This document shows, piece by piece, positions 1 through 12,479 of a stretch of 64,000 bases of DNA. The stretch's first letter is position 1, and every line of letters begins with the position of its first letter. This DNA comes from Heliopora coerulea. Its lineage: Eukaryota; Cnidaria; Anthozoa; Scleralcyonacea; Helioporidae. The position numbers and the translations under genes are program-made. The stretch spans positions 1-64,000 of the forward strand of contig JASJOG010000461.1 in assembly GCA_030142905.1 (NCBI GenBank), read 5' to 3'. A model generated the notes under the pieces. The model had not been told where the DNA came from. It was given only the letters and a program-made list of their open reading frames with translations, and made no database searches.

Positions 1-1818
1 CAAAAGGTTGCCAGTAAAACAAACTCAAATGATTTCAACAACCACTTGCTGAGACTGTCAACATCATTGCACAAATCGCCAGGTAAGTCACGTTCTTTTA
101 ACCGTCCTAAAGTTTCCAGAAGTTCTCTTGGACTCTTAGCTAGTGGCTTTACCGCCTCAATTCTAGCACTCGAGCGAGCAACTGTCAATTTACGTAGAGA
201 TATATTAGCAATTTCTTGTAAAATCTTACAAGTACGCAACGGACTAGGACTAAACAAAGTGTACAGCTTTTGAATATTCCCAAAGAAGCTTTTCACAACT
301 GCGTTGGACTCTGCTGCATCAACTCCACACAGATTAGGACTATGTGCACTGCAAGGAGAAAAAAACAGCCTCAGGATTCTTTTCCCGGATTATTGCCTGA
401 GCTCTGTTGTAACTTCCGGCCATACTTGATCCGTTGTCATATCCTTGACCTCCACGGTTTTTCAACTGTATTCCATGTTCTTTGAGTACCTTACACATTA
501 GCTCTGCAATATCAATTCCTCTCTTTTTCGCACAATCTTGCTCACAAATCTCCCAGGTAATTTCTTCATTCAGATGTGCATATCTAAGAATAAATGTAAT
601 CTGTTCTGTATGAGATGTGTCTGGTGTACCATCAACAATTATACTGTAGTACAATGCTCTCTTTACTTCATCAACAATGGCATTGAAAACAACTTTTGCA
701 CATTCTCCAATGAACTCATTTTATGAACGCCATGACAGATAGTGTGCTTGCACTCGAGGTTCATTCTCTTGATGTTTTTAGCTTCATTAAGGTGTGATTT
801 TAAAACTTGATTGTGACCACTGAGCAATTCTAAACCTCCAAGAAAAAGTCCATTGTTTGGATAACCCAGTTTAGTGGTGGAACCACGAAATGGAAGGTTT
901 CTTTCTGACAAAAACAAAACGTCCAAAATGCATCTAAAGACTTCACGCCATTTTGACATTTCAGCATCAAATTGTTTTTTAAGATTATGGTCAATTCCAG
1001 TGGATTCATTAAGGCTTTTCTCGAGATCTTTCCAAGTTAAATAACATAAAATGAGTTGAATTTCGCTGGTGTGCGTCAAATTTGTCACATAGTTTTCTCC
1101 AATGGTCCTTGAGTCTTGCATCAGTCCTTGTCAATTGGGATGTTTGTGACGTCTTATCTTGCTGCGGTAAATCTTGAAAGAAACAACAGGGAAAGCAAAA
1201 TAGACCTCGCGCCGATAAACTCCATACCAACCAATCTCTCTTTACCTTTTCACCATTCGGCAAATCTTGATAAAAAATGCTTGTTGGAAAACTACGCCCA
1301 AAACTGTCGCCTAGAAAGCACTGGGGATTTTCAGGGGGCCGTTTTGAATATTATCTCTTTCTGAGCTTTGCTTAAATGTCTCCAAGTTGAAGGATCATTA
1401 ACCGGTGTAATTGGTGTGTTAAACGACTGATGGTGAGAGGTTTCACTAGTGTTGTCCTCGTTCATAGTTGACATCTGGTTTGTGCCAATTTTAGTGATGG
1501 TATTGTCAGTTTCTTCTTTAGTTGTATAAGATTTATGATTGTCATTGAGATTACATATTCGTTGTTCTTTAAAGGATTCTTGATGTTCATTTAACCCCCT
1601 GCTTGTGTTGGTTGTATAGTGGCCACGTGTGATATAGAACGGGATTCATTTCTCTTATCTATGCTACTTTCCTGTGATTGAGATTGATCACTTGTAGTGG
1701 CTTTTATACACCAGTTAAGATCTTCGAGTGTTCTGCGAGTTTTTGCTTGATTTTCAAGTTGGATTTTTCGTTGTTTACGCTTTGCTGCACTTGACAAATG
1801 TAAACGCGAGGAAGCCAT
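1..1818 (-). pseudogene. hAT transposase remnant (DUF4371 / ZMYM1-like), cut by window edge
   Basis: This is a decayed DNA transposase of the hAT superfamily, of the group with a TTF-type zinc finger followed by DUF4371. Minus-strand pieces in three frames run in family order: a basic Ser/Gln-rich N-terminus from the ATG at 1818; a zinc-finger-like stretch near 1260-1180 with W-L-V-W-S and F-C-F-P-C-C; a helical part near 1120-850; then at 650-340 the core with I-I-V-D-G-T-P-D, matching the position of the first catalytic Asp, and Y-D-N-G-S-S-M-A-G. The reading continues to base 1 through A-R-I-E-A-V-K-P-L. Frame changes and stops separate the pieces, so no intact protein is possible. The hAT C-terminal dimerisation region would lie left of the window. 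A hAT-like end, with T-A-C-G-C-C-A, is visible near 1860-1875. Confidence 0.8.
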
Positions 1819-1921
1819 TTTAATTTCTAATTGTGTTTGCGCTAGACTATAACAAAGTTGGAACTACGCCAAGTAAAGACGAGCTGTCGCGGGCGTACCG
1901 GTTTCTCCAATGTTTTATTTA

Positions 1922-3406
1922 CTGTCAAACCTCTCTAACGGCCACCTCCCAACAATAGCCATCTCTCAACAACGTCAACGGCCAGTAAAACTATCCCCAA
2001 ACTAATCACCATCGGCCACATGATGATAAGTTTCTATCAACAAGCACAAATCATCAAGTCTAATACGTAAGCTTGTTGTTTTTATTGATAATGTTTGGTA
2101 TTTCCTGGATACACTTAGATTGTAGCGATGAAATACCAATAGCATTGTAGAGATATCTTTGTTAGATGCTACAGGTATATAAAGCCAAGAGAAGTAATTA
2201 AAGCGAAATGGATCGGTGTATAATAAATGAATAATCCACGAACCATAAGAAACAACATTTCATATTTCAGTTAGAGTTATGAGTTATGATAGTCTTTAAT
2301 ATTTGTAAAGCGGCTGCATACAGAAAAGGTTTTATGTAATATTTTCCATATTTATTAGGAATGATAAAATTTGTGTGCAAATCTGTTTAGCGGATTTCAT
2401 ACAATAATGAGACTACGGTAAAATGTCATAACCAGCGACTTTAAGTTTTTCTTTAAGCCAATTGCAAGAAAATGTATCACCACAAAATTCAAAATGGCAA
2501 GGAATTTCTAATCCATATCCAGCACCTCTATTCACACGCTTTCCTTTTACCGGTGTTCGTTGCTCGCTTCAAAAATTTTGACACTGAAGGAGTCATTAAT
2601 TTCGGAACATCACCAAGGACTTCATCATATTAGCATAAAACCCTGCGCGCTTATGCATTGTTCATGAATTCATCTGAACTGATGTGAAAGAGACCAACAA
2701 GGAATCTTTCTAAACGGAAATGTCTTCACAAGTTTGCTTTTCTTGCAAAGAATCAACGGGGTACGTCTGCATAACGTGTAGAATACCCGTGTGTAATCGC
2801 CAAGACCGTTCCGTTTTTGCTCCAGAAGAAACTGAAGGATGGAAAGCTCAACGTAGTGTATCAATATGCCGCCTGTGTAATGACAAGAAAGGATCGAGCT
2901 CTGATTCTCAACACGCAAAGCAGTCTTCAAAAACAGAATTATCGGGTGCGTCTAGTGGTGTACCAGTTGAAACTCCCTAGACTAAGCAAGAAAGTTCGAA
3001 AAGCTCCAAAAAGCAGGATGGAAACCGCGGTGTCAAACGAAAGTTTCTGAGTCTGAAACAAAAAATTGATGTCATTGAATTCGCCAATAAGCATCCTCGT
3101 GTCGGTAGCAGGGAATTGGCTGCAAAATTCTCATATGGCAAGACGCAAATCAACAATATTCTATTGTTTATTCGATTGTTTTATATTTACAAGAAGTCAA
3201 GTAGAGACTTGTCTAGAAACTGTCTAAGCCAATATGGTTTTGTCTGATTTATAGAACTTTACACATGTATTATTAAGTATTAAAACATAACATGAAGAAT
3301 TTATTATGTGGTGTTATATTACACGTTTACCTCCCTACAACGGCCACCTCTCGACAACGGCCATTTAACGCCGTCCCAAGGTGGCCGTTGTGGAGAGGTT
3401 CGACTG
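1922..3406 (+). mobile_element. Tigger/pogo-type element, internally deleted
   Basis: The left end (about 1922-1950) and right end (about 3378-3406) are inverted copies of a terminus built around CCTCTC..ACGGCCACC, each flanked outside by TA (1920-1921 and 3407-3408), the target duplication of the Tc1/mariner/pogo group. The interior keeps only the start of a transposase (about 2720-3165) and then passes to 3' terminal sequence, so most of the catalytic domain is missing. The end sequence resembles the right end of the Tigger in the inverted arms (33414 and 50039), so they are probably related. Confidence 0.72.
2720..3165 (+). pseudogene. Tigger transposase N-terminal fragment
   Basis: A Cys-rich leader (M-S-S-Q-V-C-F-S-C-K, with C-x2-C pairs) is followed, after a frame change near 2980-3040, by a CENP-B/psq-type helix-turn-helix at about 3040-3160: K-Q-K-I-D-V-I-E-F, then S-R-E-L-A-A-K-F, then K-T-Q-I-N-N-I-L. 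In this family the domain binds the transposon ends. The coding part stops soon after the helix-turn-helix and no DDE domain follows. The leader is not present in the Tigger copies at 31.4 and 52.2 kb, so this is a different subfamily or a longer isoform. Confidence 0.65.
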
Positions 3407-3893
3407 TACCAGGAAAACTCTTAAATTATAGCGATGTATTTTTTTCCTTTCTGACTTTCCGGGGCCTCCTTAAAGCTGGAGCCCGGGACAAATTGCCCCT
3501 TTTGCTCCCCCCCCCCTCTAGGCGGCTCTCTGCTCACATTCTGTAGCAATAATTTGACTTGGCTCTTTCTCATCAATATGAAGGAAAGACGTTACGGGAA
3601 CTCTCTTGTTGTGCCAGGACATTTGCTAAGCGACTGAGTGTAAACGACAGTCTTCGCTGAAGTTGAAACGATGCTGATTGTTATAAAGCGAGAGTTTTCA
3701 CGTTCTAGTACTCACTTAACTGGCCTAGACAATCACAGGTATGTCTGAATCGAGTACCTACCTGACTTCATTCTTCCCTAAGGGAAACTTCTTGGTTCAA
3801 TTATTATTGCCTAGATTTTGCTGGTGTTTAATGGAAAAGTAGAATGCAGATTCTGGTTCGTTGTGACGATGGCTTTCGAATATTTTGTAATAC
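3407..3893. other. No gene seen
   Basis: AT-rich sequence with a short run of C near 3508-3518. I see no coding or repeat structure I can support. Confidence 0.5.
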
Positions 3894-4057
3894 TTATCCG
3901 GATTGCGTTCATGGTCAATTGTTCAAGAAGTGGGATAAAACACTCAGCGTCCCGAAGACTTGACCTGAGCTGACAGTCTTTGCATCCTCCCACCGCTTTC
4001 CACACAAGGATTTCATTGGATTTTTCAGGATCGTTTTCCCTGTGAAATGTCACTCCA
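3894..4057 (-). other. Candidate orphan exon, unrecognised
   Basis: On the minus strand a pyrimidine-rich tract ending in CAG precedes base 4057, and a GTATTA donor-like site follows base 3894. Between them one frame is open for about 54 codons and has balanced composition: a stretch with L-V-W-K-A-V-G-G-C-K-D-C and then C-F-I-P-L-L-E-Q-L. I do not recognise a family. The open frame, two Cys close together and plausible borders are the only evidence; it may be a chance ORF. No neighbouring exon with a compatible phase was found. Confidence 0.22.
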
Positions 4058-5885
4058 CTGAAGACATTGGAATCTATTTATGGCCTGTAAACAAGAATGA
4101 ACGGCATACAGTCACCAGGAAACACGCTGAAAAGTTACTTTTCGTTGTGGATCATACCATCCTTCGGCGAAAATGTTGTCCGCTTCAGTCTTTCTCACTT
4201 CTCGGGTGGTTTGTGGATGATTACCTTCACCATGTTCGACCACTAATGCTTTCATCAAGATTTTAACGCGTCTCAAGAAACTTCAAAACCGACTTGTTTC
4301 AGTAAATTCACCGTTGAACCCTTTGTGTTGAGGTGCCGCTGAACCGCTTCGTTGAAAATACGTAAGAGTTGAAAGTTTGTACGCTACGCCATTTTTCTCT
4401 TTCACCAAAGTATTACAGTGGAAAAAAGCACGTATTTAACTTTTCTTTACTCGGTCTTCTCTCGACAGAACTTGCACAAGGTTTGATTGTCGCATTTTCT
4501 TTTATGTTTTGTATTTTCTGATTTTTGGTGAGCAATAAAAATGCAAAACTCTTTCATATTTTCTTTGTTTATTTCGTTGCTTTCGTAATTCGTTTCATCT
4601 TCGCTACCAAAGTCTTTTACCTTCGGGTGAATACTTAGCATAAATCTTCATCATAGCACGTCTACTAGAAATTTGTAATTAACTTTGAGATAATGTAGGA
4701 TTCATCAGTTTTTTAATACAAAAAATATCAAAAAAATTTTTTTCAATCATAAGCTATCCGTAATGTTGGTATCCGACCGGTAACCTATGAGAATGCTCCG
4801 CTTTTAAGACGGAAAGTGTTGCCATCTAATACAGTGTCTTTCAAAAAGTGATAAATTTGATCTGAAAACGACACGAAATACGTCAAGATCGCAACTAATA
4901 GAGGGTCTGAATGCGAACATCCATTGTTTAGCAGTAGAATTGTCAGAATGGATCTCACCATTTGTGAAACCGTTAAAAGTTATTTTCACCAAATGTTTTG
5001 TTTTAATAAAACAGAGTCGAAACGTAAATATAACGACAAGCAGTTTAAATATAAAAAAATTTCCAATGTTTGTGTCCAAATGTTGTGCTTTTCTTATATT
5101 ACATACTCTTTTATTCATAGTAAGGAGGATTTGTCTTTTTGACAAATTTGAAAACTTATCAATGTTGAATTCTAAGGCGCGGGCGTCCAGTGTAGATAGC
5201 TTCCAATATATCGAGAGATATATTAGAAGGGTGGGCGAGGGGTTGTTGCTTGCACGTATTTCTAGTTTTCTATGAAAAGCAACTGTACGTTAATATTCTG
5301 GAAGTAGATGTTATAACTCAACATTATTTGTCACGTATTACGTCAATATTTGAGAACATTCCAGGCAGTAGTAATAATCTGGATTGAGTAGAGATTCTAT
5401 CCTTTTTGCAAGCCCGCTCCCGATTGAACGTCTTCACCTTGTTTCTCAAAGTTTCAAGTGATGCCAAGAGCTTTTGTTTTCTCACCTGGAGTAGTATTGC
5501 CTTCTCCTTCAGCCAAATTAAGCAATTCTTTGGGTTTGATGAGGTTCAAATTAGCTTCCACCAGCTAAAATGTTTTAAATCATTAAATTTCATTTCTATA
5601 AATCATCTTCCCGTCACTGGAAAAAACTACAAGTAGCTTTTGTAGATGTTGTTGTACGTTTCCTAGAGGATCGTAACATTTGAAAACAACGTGGAAACAA
5701 AAACTTGAAAATCTCAAATCTCAAACAGCCACACCCGTACGCGTCAATCTGGTCGTCCCCACGATGCATAGCTATACCCAGAAATCATTGCGATGTTAAT
5801 TCCTATATCATGGCTTTTGTGCGCTTCAAATGTTTGTTGACTAACAAAACTACTTTAGGATAATAAATTCTTATTTCATGCGTAC
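4058..5885. other. No gene seen
   Basis: AT-rich sequence with several overlapping short ORFs on both strands (for example near 4450-4640 and 4800-5280), none with a recognisable domain. No repeat boundary found. Confidence 0.5.
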
Positions 5886-6370
5886 AATTTAAAAAAAAAG
5901 TAACAACCACCGCTATTTTCGGATTTAGTGGCTATTGAGGACCGCTATTTTCGGGATTTTTATCTCTAAAAAACATGTTTAATTCCGAACGTGTTTTGCA
6001 TGATATTCGCTTCATTTTTGACTGGATGGTTTTTAAAAATCTACGTATCTAAGGAGTAACTACCGAAAGCATTTATAACATTTATCATAATCGTTCTTTA
6101 AGAAAGCCTTAAAAACTTCGACAATTTTAGGTATCCGTTGACAAGCACTTCTTGAGTCTTTAAGTTGTTTTGTTTTTTCCCCGTTGAGTTCAAAACAAAT
6201 AGTAAAAGGACAGGACCTTTCACGAACACTGTTCATTTTTTTGGCGGGGAGGTGTTACTTCCAGGAATCCCGCTACTTTCGGGAAATTTTAGAAGCATCG
6301 CAAATATGCCGTTACTTTCGGTAAGGCCGCTACTTTCGAGGGGGGCGTTATTTTTGGAATTCTACGGTAC
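5886..6370. mobile_element. Tigger-like non-autonomous element
   Basis: The two ends carry inverted versions of a motif around CCGCTATTTTCGG (left, 5908-5930) and its complement-like CCGCTACTTTCGAGG (right, 6328-6345), with further CGCTACTTTCGG copies inside. The right end finishes in a TACGGTA-type terminus. The multiple internal copies of the end motif fit a pogo/Tigger-type MITE. No coding capacity. Confidence 0.5.
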
Positions 6371-6629
6371 CCTGTTCTCATTGCTTGTGACTCTGTTGCA
6401 TGTACTAGGGAAATCACTTTTTACATAGGTCTCAACGAATAATGACAGCCATCTTATTATGCCTAATTTTGTACTTGTTCTGGACTAGTTGAGAGCATTC
6501 TGACACAATATGCGCGATTGTTTCATAACATTCCCCTCACGTCTTTCAGTTTGGTGATGCATCCTCTGTACTGTCATCTCAACTTCTCTCAGCCTTAATT
6601 ATTGTAACTGAACATATTTACAACACCTT

Positions 6630-6900
6630 TTTCGGATCAAATTCCGAAATTTCTAATTGAATTTCAGATATTTCAAGTGTGATTCAGAAATTTCCAAACG
6701 AATTTCAGATAATTCAGATGAAATTCCGAAATTTCCAATTGGATTTCAGATAATTCAAATCAAAATCAGAAACTTCAAAATGAATTTAAGATAAATTCAT
6801 TTCAAATTCAGAAATATCCAAATGTATTTCAGATAATTCAAGACAATTTTAGATAATTCCAAATGCATTTCAAAATACTAATAAAATTCAGACACTTGTT
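6630..6900. repeat. Left subterminal array of about 21-bp units
   Basis: Roughly a dozen degenerate units alternate the motifs TTTCAGATAATTC and TTCCGAAATTTCC, spaced 19-23 bp. They lie between the left transposon end and the 3' end of the transposase gene. Confidence 0.75.
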
Positions 6901-7069
6901 TTATTATACATATCAATTCACATAATACATCGCACAACAATATTAAAGAGGTAAATAAAATAAAACAACAGAAGGATTAGGACCCTACGTCCATGTCTTC
7001 TAAATTAAGCGCACGCTGGAAAAAGCCTTGTCCATGTTGACATGCATCTACAATATCTCGTGCAGCGAT

Positions 7070-8008
7070 TTATCTGCTAGCATTATCAATTAGTCCTTCG
7101 ACGTAAGCCAGACGTTGTTCACCCATTGCGGGAAGTTCAACTTGCGGAACTTGCAGTTGCTGTCTTACAACGGCTTTCATTTTGCTCCAAATTATCTCCA
7201 CGGGATTCAGCATTGGAGAGTACGGTCCCAAACGACAGATAATTAATCCTGGGTAGTCATTTACACATTCTTCAAACTTGGAGTGACAAAATGCATTGTC
7301 ACAGACGAGAACTACGGAGTCAACTCCTACTCCAGCAGGAAGCTTCTGTAGCATCTCCAAAACCCAAGCCTTTGCTGTATCGGACTTAAAAGCTCCACGA
7401 CGTCCTGTACTGTGAATCATCTGATATGCAGATATTGCACACACAACATGAACATTTGCTCCCTTAGAAGTTGGTAGCGGCATAACTGCTCTGTCACCAA
7501 CACGTGCGCGACCATGAGAACTTCTACAGAAAAGGTTAATATTGGTTTCATCCATCCAAATAATCATCTTGCCTTCTTGCATGTACTCACTAATTCTTGC
7601 AACATACTGACGCCGAAGCTCCTTGTTGGCGTCACTATTCATTGTTGCAGGAATAGCATGTGCCTTTTTCAGGGTTATGAGTTTCCCATTCAAGTAGTTG
7701 TGGATAGTTGATTTACTAAGGTGAACTCCAAATGCTTGTTGTGTTCTCTCTGACAACTGGTTTAAAGTTAAACCAGGGTCCCTTTCGATCATGGCCACAA
7801 CGTCATCTATTTGATCATCCGTTAGCTTCTTCTGACGTCCACCTTTGGATTTTGGATGTTCAGCATCAGCACGAATCCAGGTATACGCAGCTTTGTATTT
7901 CACCCCTAACGGTTCGACAAGCTCTCGCCAATTTCCACTATTATTAGTTAATCTGGCAATTCCTTCTCGGTCAGCAAGCGATATTAGAGAGTGAGGACCA
8001 CGTTGCAT
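7070..8008 (-). CDS. IS630/Tc1-like transposase, DD33E, intact
   Basis: This enzyme cuts and pastes its own element, binding the ends through its N-terminal helix-turn-helix and cutting with a metal-dependent RNase H-like DDE domain in the nucleus. From the ATG at 8008 it gives about 312 residues, a normal length. The open frame extends four codons upstream but begins with GTG, so the ATG is preferred. Residues 1-60 hold a first helix-turn-helix; G-R-Q-K-K-L then starts a second DNA-binding region with S-K-S-T-I-H-N-Y-L near residue 100. The catalytic residues are all present: D153 (W-M-D-E-T-N), D237 (V-C-D-N-A-F-C-H) and E271 (L-N-P-V-E-I-I-W), with 33 residues between the last two. No frameshift or stop. 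Together with both ends this looks potentially autonomous; whether it is expressed cannot be read from sequence. Confidence 0.88.
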   Translation of the reverse strand: MQRGPHSLISLADREGIARLTNNSGNWRELVEPLGVKYKAAYTWIRADAEHPKSKGGRQKKLTDDQIDDVVAMIERDPGLTLNQLSERTQQAFGVHLSKSTIHNYLNGKLITLKKAHAIPATMNSDANKELRRQYVARISEYMQEGKMIIWMDETNINLFCRSSHGRARVGDRAVMPLPTSKGANVHVVCAISAYQMIHSTGRRGAFKSDTAKAWVLEMLQKLPAGVGVDSVVLVCDNAFCHSKFEECVNDYPGLIICRLGPYSPMLNPVEIIWSKMKAVVRQQLQVPQVELPAMGEQRLAYVEGLIDNASR

Positions 8009-8054
8009 GTTTCTCTCCACATCAACAAATTGTCAATAGTGGTAAGGATATTTA

Positions 8055-8290
8055 TTTAGAAATTATGAATATCACTTGGAAATGTCTGAAATTCACTTAA
8101 ACAATCTGAATATCATATGGAAACGTCTGAAATCCCTTTGGACATTTCTGATTATTATTTGGAAATGTCTGAAATTCAATTAGACAATCTGAATATCATA
8201 TGGAAACGTCTGAAATCCATATGGAAAATCTGAATATCATTTGGAAATATCTGAAATCGTTTTGAAAATTTCTGAATTCAATTGAAAAAA
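8055..8290. repeat. Right subterminal array of about 21-bp units
   Basis: About ten units beginning TCTGAAATC or TCTGAATATC and carrying an A/T-rich TTGGAAAT core follow each other every 20-22 bp. They are the inverted counterpart of the left array and stop just before the right transposon end. Confidence 0.82.
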
Positions 8291-8296
8291 GGTGTA

Positions 8297-11200
8297 GATC
8301 GTTCTACGAATCGTCCCGGTCAACCTAAGGAAATTTGGAAAACTACAAATGAGGTTATGTCACGTAACGAGAAGATCGGACATATACAGTCTATACCAAC
8401 TGACTGGTACAATAAAGTAAAAATTTTTCTACGTTATGGTTTGATTGTTGTGACCAACAGCGTTCGACTTTTCATGTTCAAATGCAAATGGTTTGATCAA
8501 TTTTTTATGGGTGGCTGAGGACTGAACCTGATCAAGAGAAGAATCAATCGTCTTGGTGTACCACTACAAAGTAGAATGAGTATATCAAATAACCGGAAAT
8601 GTGAATTTCTGGTTCCAGACAGAATATGCTAAAACCATCATCTGGAGAGAAATTGGACAATGAGTTCTTCATCAGGTTAAATCATCTGGCCTTATTAAAA
8701 GAACTCGTAATACGTCGTCTAAAAAAAGAGTGCAACTAGTGGTACTGTTCGAATTTGTCGATTAACTTAACGAATTGTTTCAGATTTTCTGCCAACACAA
8801 GAGTACACATAACCGAACCGGTTCATGATTAACTAGTGCCGTAAATACTTATATATTTTAGTATAGGTATTTCAGTATTGTTTTTTCTATTTATTCTAAA
8901 TTATATGTATACAGTAGCAAAATAAACCCCATATTTGTCACGTAACAATTTTAAACCAGCTTGAAAACTTACAATAGAGTTATATCCCAGTTCGTCATGT
9001 TTTCTGATGTTCTCTTAAACTCATTAATAATTCATGAGCAAAACCTTTGAAAATCAGAACCGAGACGAAGTTTGAAAATGTGAACTTAATTGGAATAAAG
9101 TATAGACAATTTTAAACTTGATTTCTCCTTAAATAGGGGTTCTTTTGACTAGCAACATTTTACATTCGAAAGTCGCGTCTTATCTGATTCACAGCACCTC
9201 GAAGTTGGTTAAAAATTTTGGCTTTTGTCATTGCCTTTCAACTCACTTCTAAATGCTTGAAAATCAGATCAGACGCTTGTTATAGGGTATGACTTATTAA
9301 ACACTTCATCGAGTCCATGGTCTGGAAATAGGAAAAACTTCAAGCAAAGATACAAATTGATTTCTTTTTGCTAAAATATCTAATTTAAAACAGAGAATTA
9401 TTTTCCTAGCACGTACATATTCTTGGGATAGAAAAACCTTAAAAATAACTTTTTACAGTATGGACATTTATATGTGCACAAGTAAAACACGGGCTTGCAA
9501 GCAACGACAGTATCTGCCTTCTTTAAATTTCCTGTTTGCCAATGAAAAGAAAGAGACTTTCACTAAATATTTATTTTGTTGGCAAATTTGTTATGACAAC
9601 ACAATCGCGATACATTATACCTTTGGTGATAAAAGAATTACAATATTAACGAAAGTTTCCATTGTGCAATAATTTGTAGTCATAAATATTTGTACCATTT
9701 GGCATTTCTTGTGAATTCTGGTTTCGTCAACACGTCTCGGTAGCTAAATTTCACAATCCTACAATTGTGCTAGAGATCCGATGTTCTGAATCAACTTTTC
9801 TTTTTCAGAAATCAACTTGAACTATTTTCCGGATTACATTAAATACAACAGCAGCTATAGCTTACAATAAAAACAACAGTAGTGTCATTTTTAGTAAACG
9901 ATTTGGGTAAGTGTTAAAATTAGCACTACATAGTATAGCCCAGGTTTTGTCTCCTACAGATTTTCTGCTAGCAGTGTGAAGCAGGATTTTTAAAATTGGG
10001 GTGGTTGGTCTAAATATTGGGCAACTGGGTGCCCAGATACTTTTGATGTAATTGCAATTCAACGCAGTAACGAGGCTTACAGGACAAAAGCAGTGCACGG
10101 AAACTCCTTTCAGGTATCGCTGTGGTCTTAACAAGATCTGTTGCTCTTGTCCTCGTTGTTGGTAGAATTGTGATATATCTTAAAGACCCGATATCTTTGA
10201 ACAATATAAGAAACAATCCGCTTATTATCTTTCAATTTTTTCCACTTGAGAAAAAGGGATTCGAACTCATGGCCGCCCTCTGCCTCTGCCATTGGCTATG
10301 GTTACTGCATCAGTATTTCAAAACAACTGACCTATACTCCAGGATTAGAGACAATTTAAAGTTTTGCTGTTTCTTGCCCGTAAAGCTGTCCGAAGAGCAA
10401 GATTACTAGAGGTACTTAAACTTTGGACGGCTCCATCCACAATGACTTCATGGATTCCTAGCCATTAGATTAATTCTTTGAAATTTTATGACACACGTGA
10501 GATAGTTGCTACACTCCAATTGCATAGATCTAGCTTCCTTGAACGGATCACCGATAAGAACAACCAACTCCTTGATTGAAATAAATTTACTACGATAAAA
10601 GATGACACACCAACAACCTTGTGAAACATGCCTCATGTTGGCACAAAAGAGGAGCACCATATACGTACGTTGAATAGGAAGCTCAAACGTTGCTTGACAA
10701 ATTCAAAGACAAAAATGAGCCGAGAGCGCTAAAGACCTCATGCCTATACTCAACAAATTTAATGTCGCCTATGAGTTTACGTCGTACTGGTTGTAACAGT
10801 TGACATATTGGCAAACAAACCAAATACTTGAAGGACGAACCAAAATACATGTCCACTCAGAAAAAGATCGTGCAATTGTCCGCCACATTTACTAACGTAA
10901 TGACAGTGAATTCAGAGTATCGGAAAAAGCAAAAAGAATTAGTTTTGCAAAATACCAGAATAATCAATTATGCGCATAACTAGAACGTTCACAGGAACTG
11001 ATCATGATGACCAACGGCTTCAGGTGAAACATTTGTCAGGTTTTTGTACTTCATGACTCATCTTTAATCTCAGATCTCTTTCCCATTAAGTTTAGGTTTC
11101 TTTTTCCAAACCGTTATGTCATAGCCCGGGAGCAACGGCCTCAACACCTCAACAGATCGAAAGCAACCTGGATTCTTACTTGCTATTCCTTACCACTTCA

Positions 11201-12479
11201 CGTTACCAACTAAACCATACAACGAACCTATTATCGTCATAATCATTATCACGTCAACCATTGTCAGGTTCTGCGGCGACCACCATTAGGCGACGGGAGT
11301 GTAGTTGCACCTCTTTCCTCACACGGCATATTAATATTCACTCCTTTTCTTTAATGGCTTGCCACATCTTACAGAGTCCCCAGCTCTGGCTTTTTACCAA
11401 TTATTTGAAACTAACTGGCAATGCTATGTTACTATTCAAGAAACCGTCTAAATCTTGGTACAGTTTGAGAACATCTGCGCTGTATGGTTACGTCCCTCTT
11501 TCACGCTCTTATGTCTCCTGCCCCAGCACAAGCAATAGCTCACGCAAACTACCAGGCCTAATGTCAGATTTATTCATGAAATCGTAGCTATACCTGAGTA
11601 CAGCATGTTGGTCACAGAATGTATCAGTGGTGACGTAAGAGCAGTGTATGGTAACATCATCTGGCTGCAGCACTTATCATGGATTAGTCTTAAATATGGC
11701 ATGGCCTGTCGCGTGATATCTGTAGAATCTACACTAACAAACGCCATATCGTATCTGTTCTTACAGACGGCAACAGTTCTGTTAAGAACACACACGTAGG
11801 TCTCCAATATGGAACTGGTACAGCGCCGGCAAACCATTACACCATATTGATACTGAAATGTCATACCAAATCACTGCAGCAGTCTGTTGGATTTTCATCA
11901 GTGTATTAGTTTAATTTCTCAGACCAGTCAGAACTGTTGCAGTATGAAAGAACATATGCAGTGCAACGGCAGCTCCAATGGAATATACAGGCATATTTCA
12001 GTAAAATCTAGTATCAGTCTCTCGTTTTTACATCATACGACTGGTTCATGGATAACCTTAGCTACGTCACTGAATCCCCGTCCTCGCTATCGCGTCTTTG
12101 ATGCAGAAATTTCTTTAATGTTTGATTGTAAAGCTTTTCTTTTCAAATCAGCATAAGCCTTTCCTCTTCTTTTCCTGTCATCATTCTTTTCATTACTTTG
12201 TATAAAATCTAATCTTACTAATGTTTCTAATGAGGTGTTTAAAAATTAGTTTTATCGGCATTCCTTTGCTATCGTATGTGGAACGGCTCAATAACTCAGC
12301 AAAATTTGAATAGACCTTACTTCCAATCTTCCCTTTCAATTTTGGCTGTTTGGATTAATGACTTCGTTACAGAATCGGCTTCATTGCTGTCCTGCAACCA
12401 GTGTGTGCACGATAGTTTTGTGTTTTTTATCCCTTGCTCCTCAAAGTATAAAATCATGAGCTTAATTTGATTTCAAATT
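8297..12479. other. No gene seen
   Basis: Four kilobases of AT-rich DNA with short unrelated ORFs on both strands (longest about 108 codons, near 11261-11587). No domain, exon border pair or repeat family was recognised. A stretch near 11300-11900 has long opposing open frames but no motif. Confidence 0.45.

Larger units (their letters stand above)
6621..8294 (-). mobile_element. IS630/Tc1-like DNA transposon, apparently complete
   Basis: The element starts CAACACCTTTTTTC at 6621 and ends with the matching GAAAAAAGGTG near 8284-8294; TA lies immediately outside each end (6619-6620 and 8295-8296), the usual target duplication of the family. It contains one intact transposase on the minus strand. 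Between the gene and each end lies about 250 bp of degenerate 20-22 bp repeats. With the TA pair, both ends and an open gene, this is the best-preserved transposon in the window. Confidence 0.82.

Noticed and set aside
4447..4641. Small Cys/Lys-rich ORF on the minus strand
   Set aside because: No domain, exon border or second copy; likely chance in AT-rich DNA.
6630..8290. CRISPR array, suggested by regular short repeats
   Set aside because: Repeats are degenerate and contiguous with no unique spacers; they are subterminal repeats of a eukaryotic transposon.
10230..10330. tRNA-like sequence on the minus strand (box B-like GAGTTCGAATCCC)
   Set aside because: No acceptor or anticodon pairing could be drawn, and the box A match is weak.
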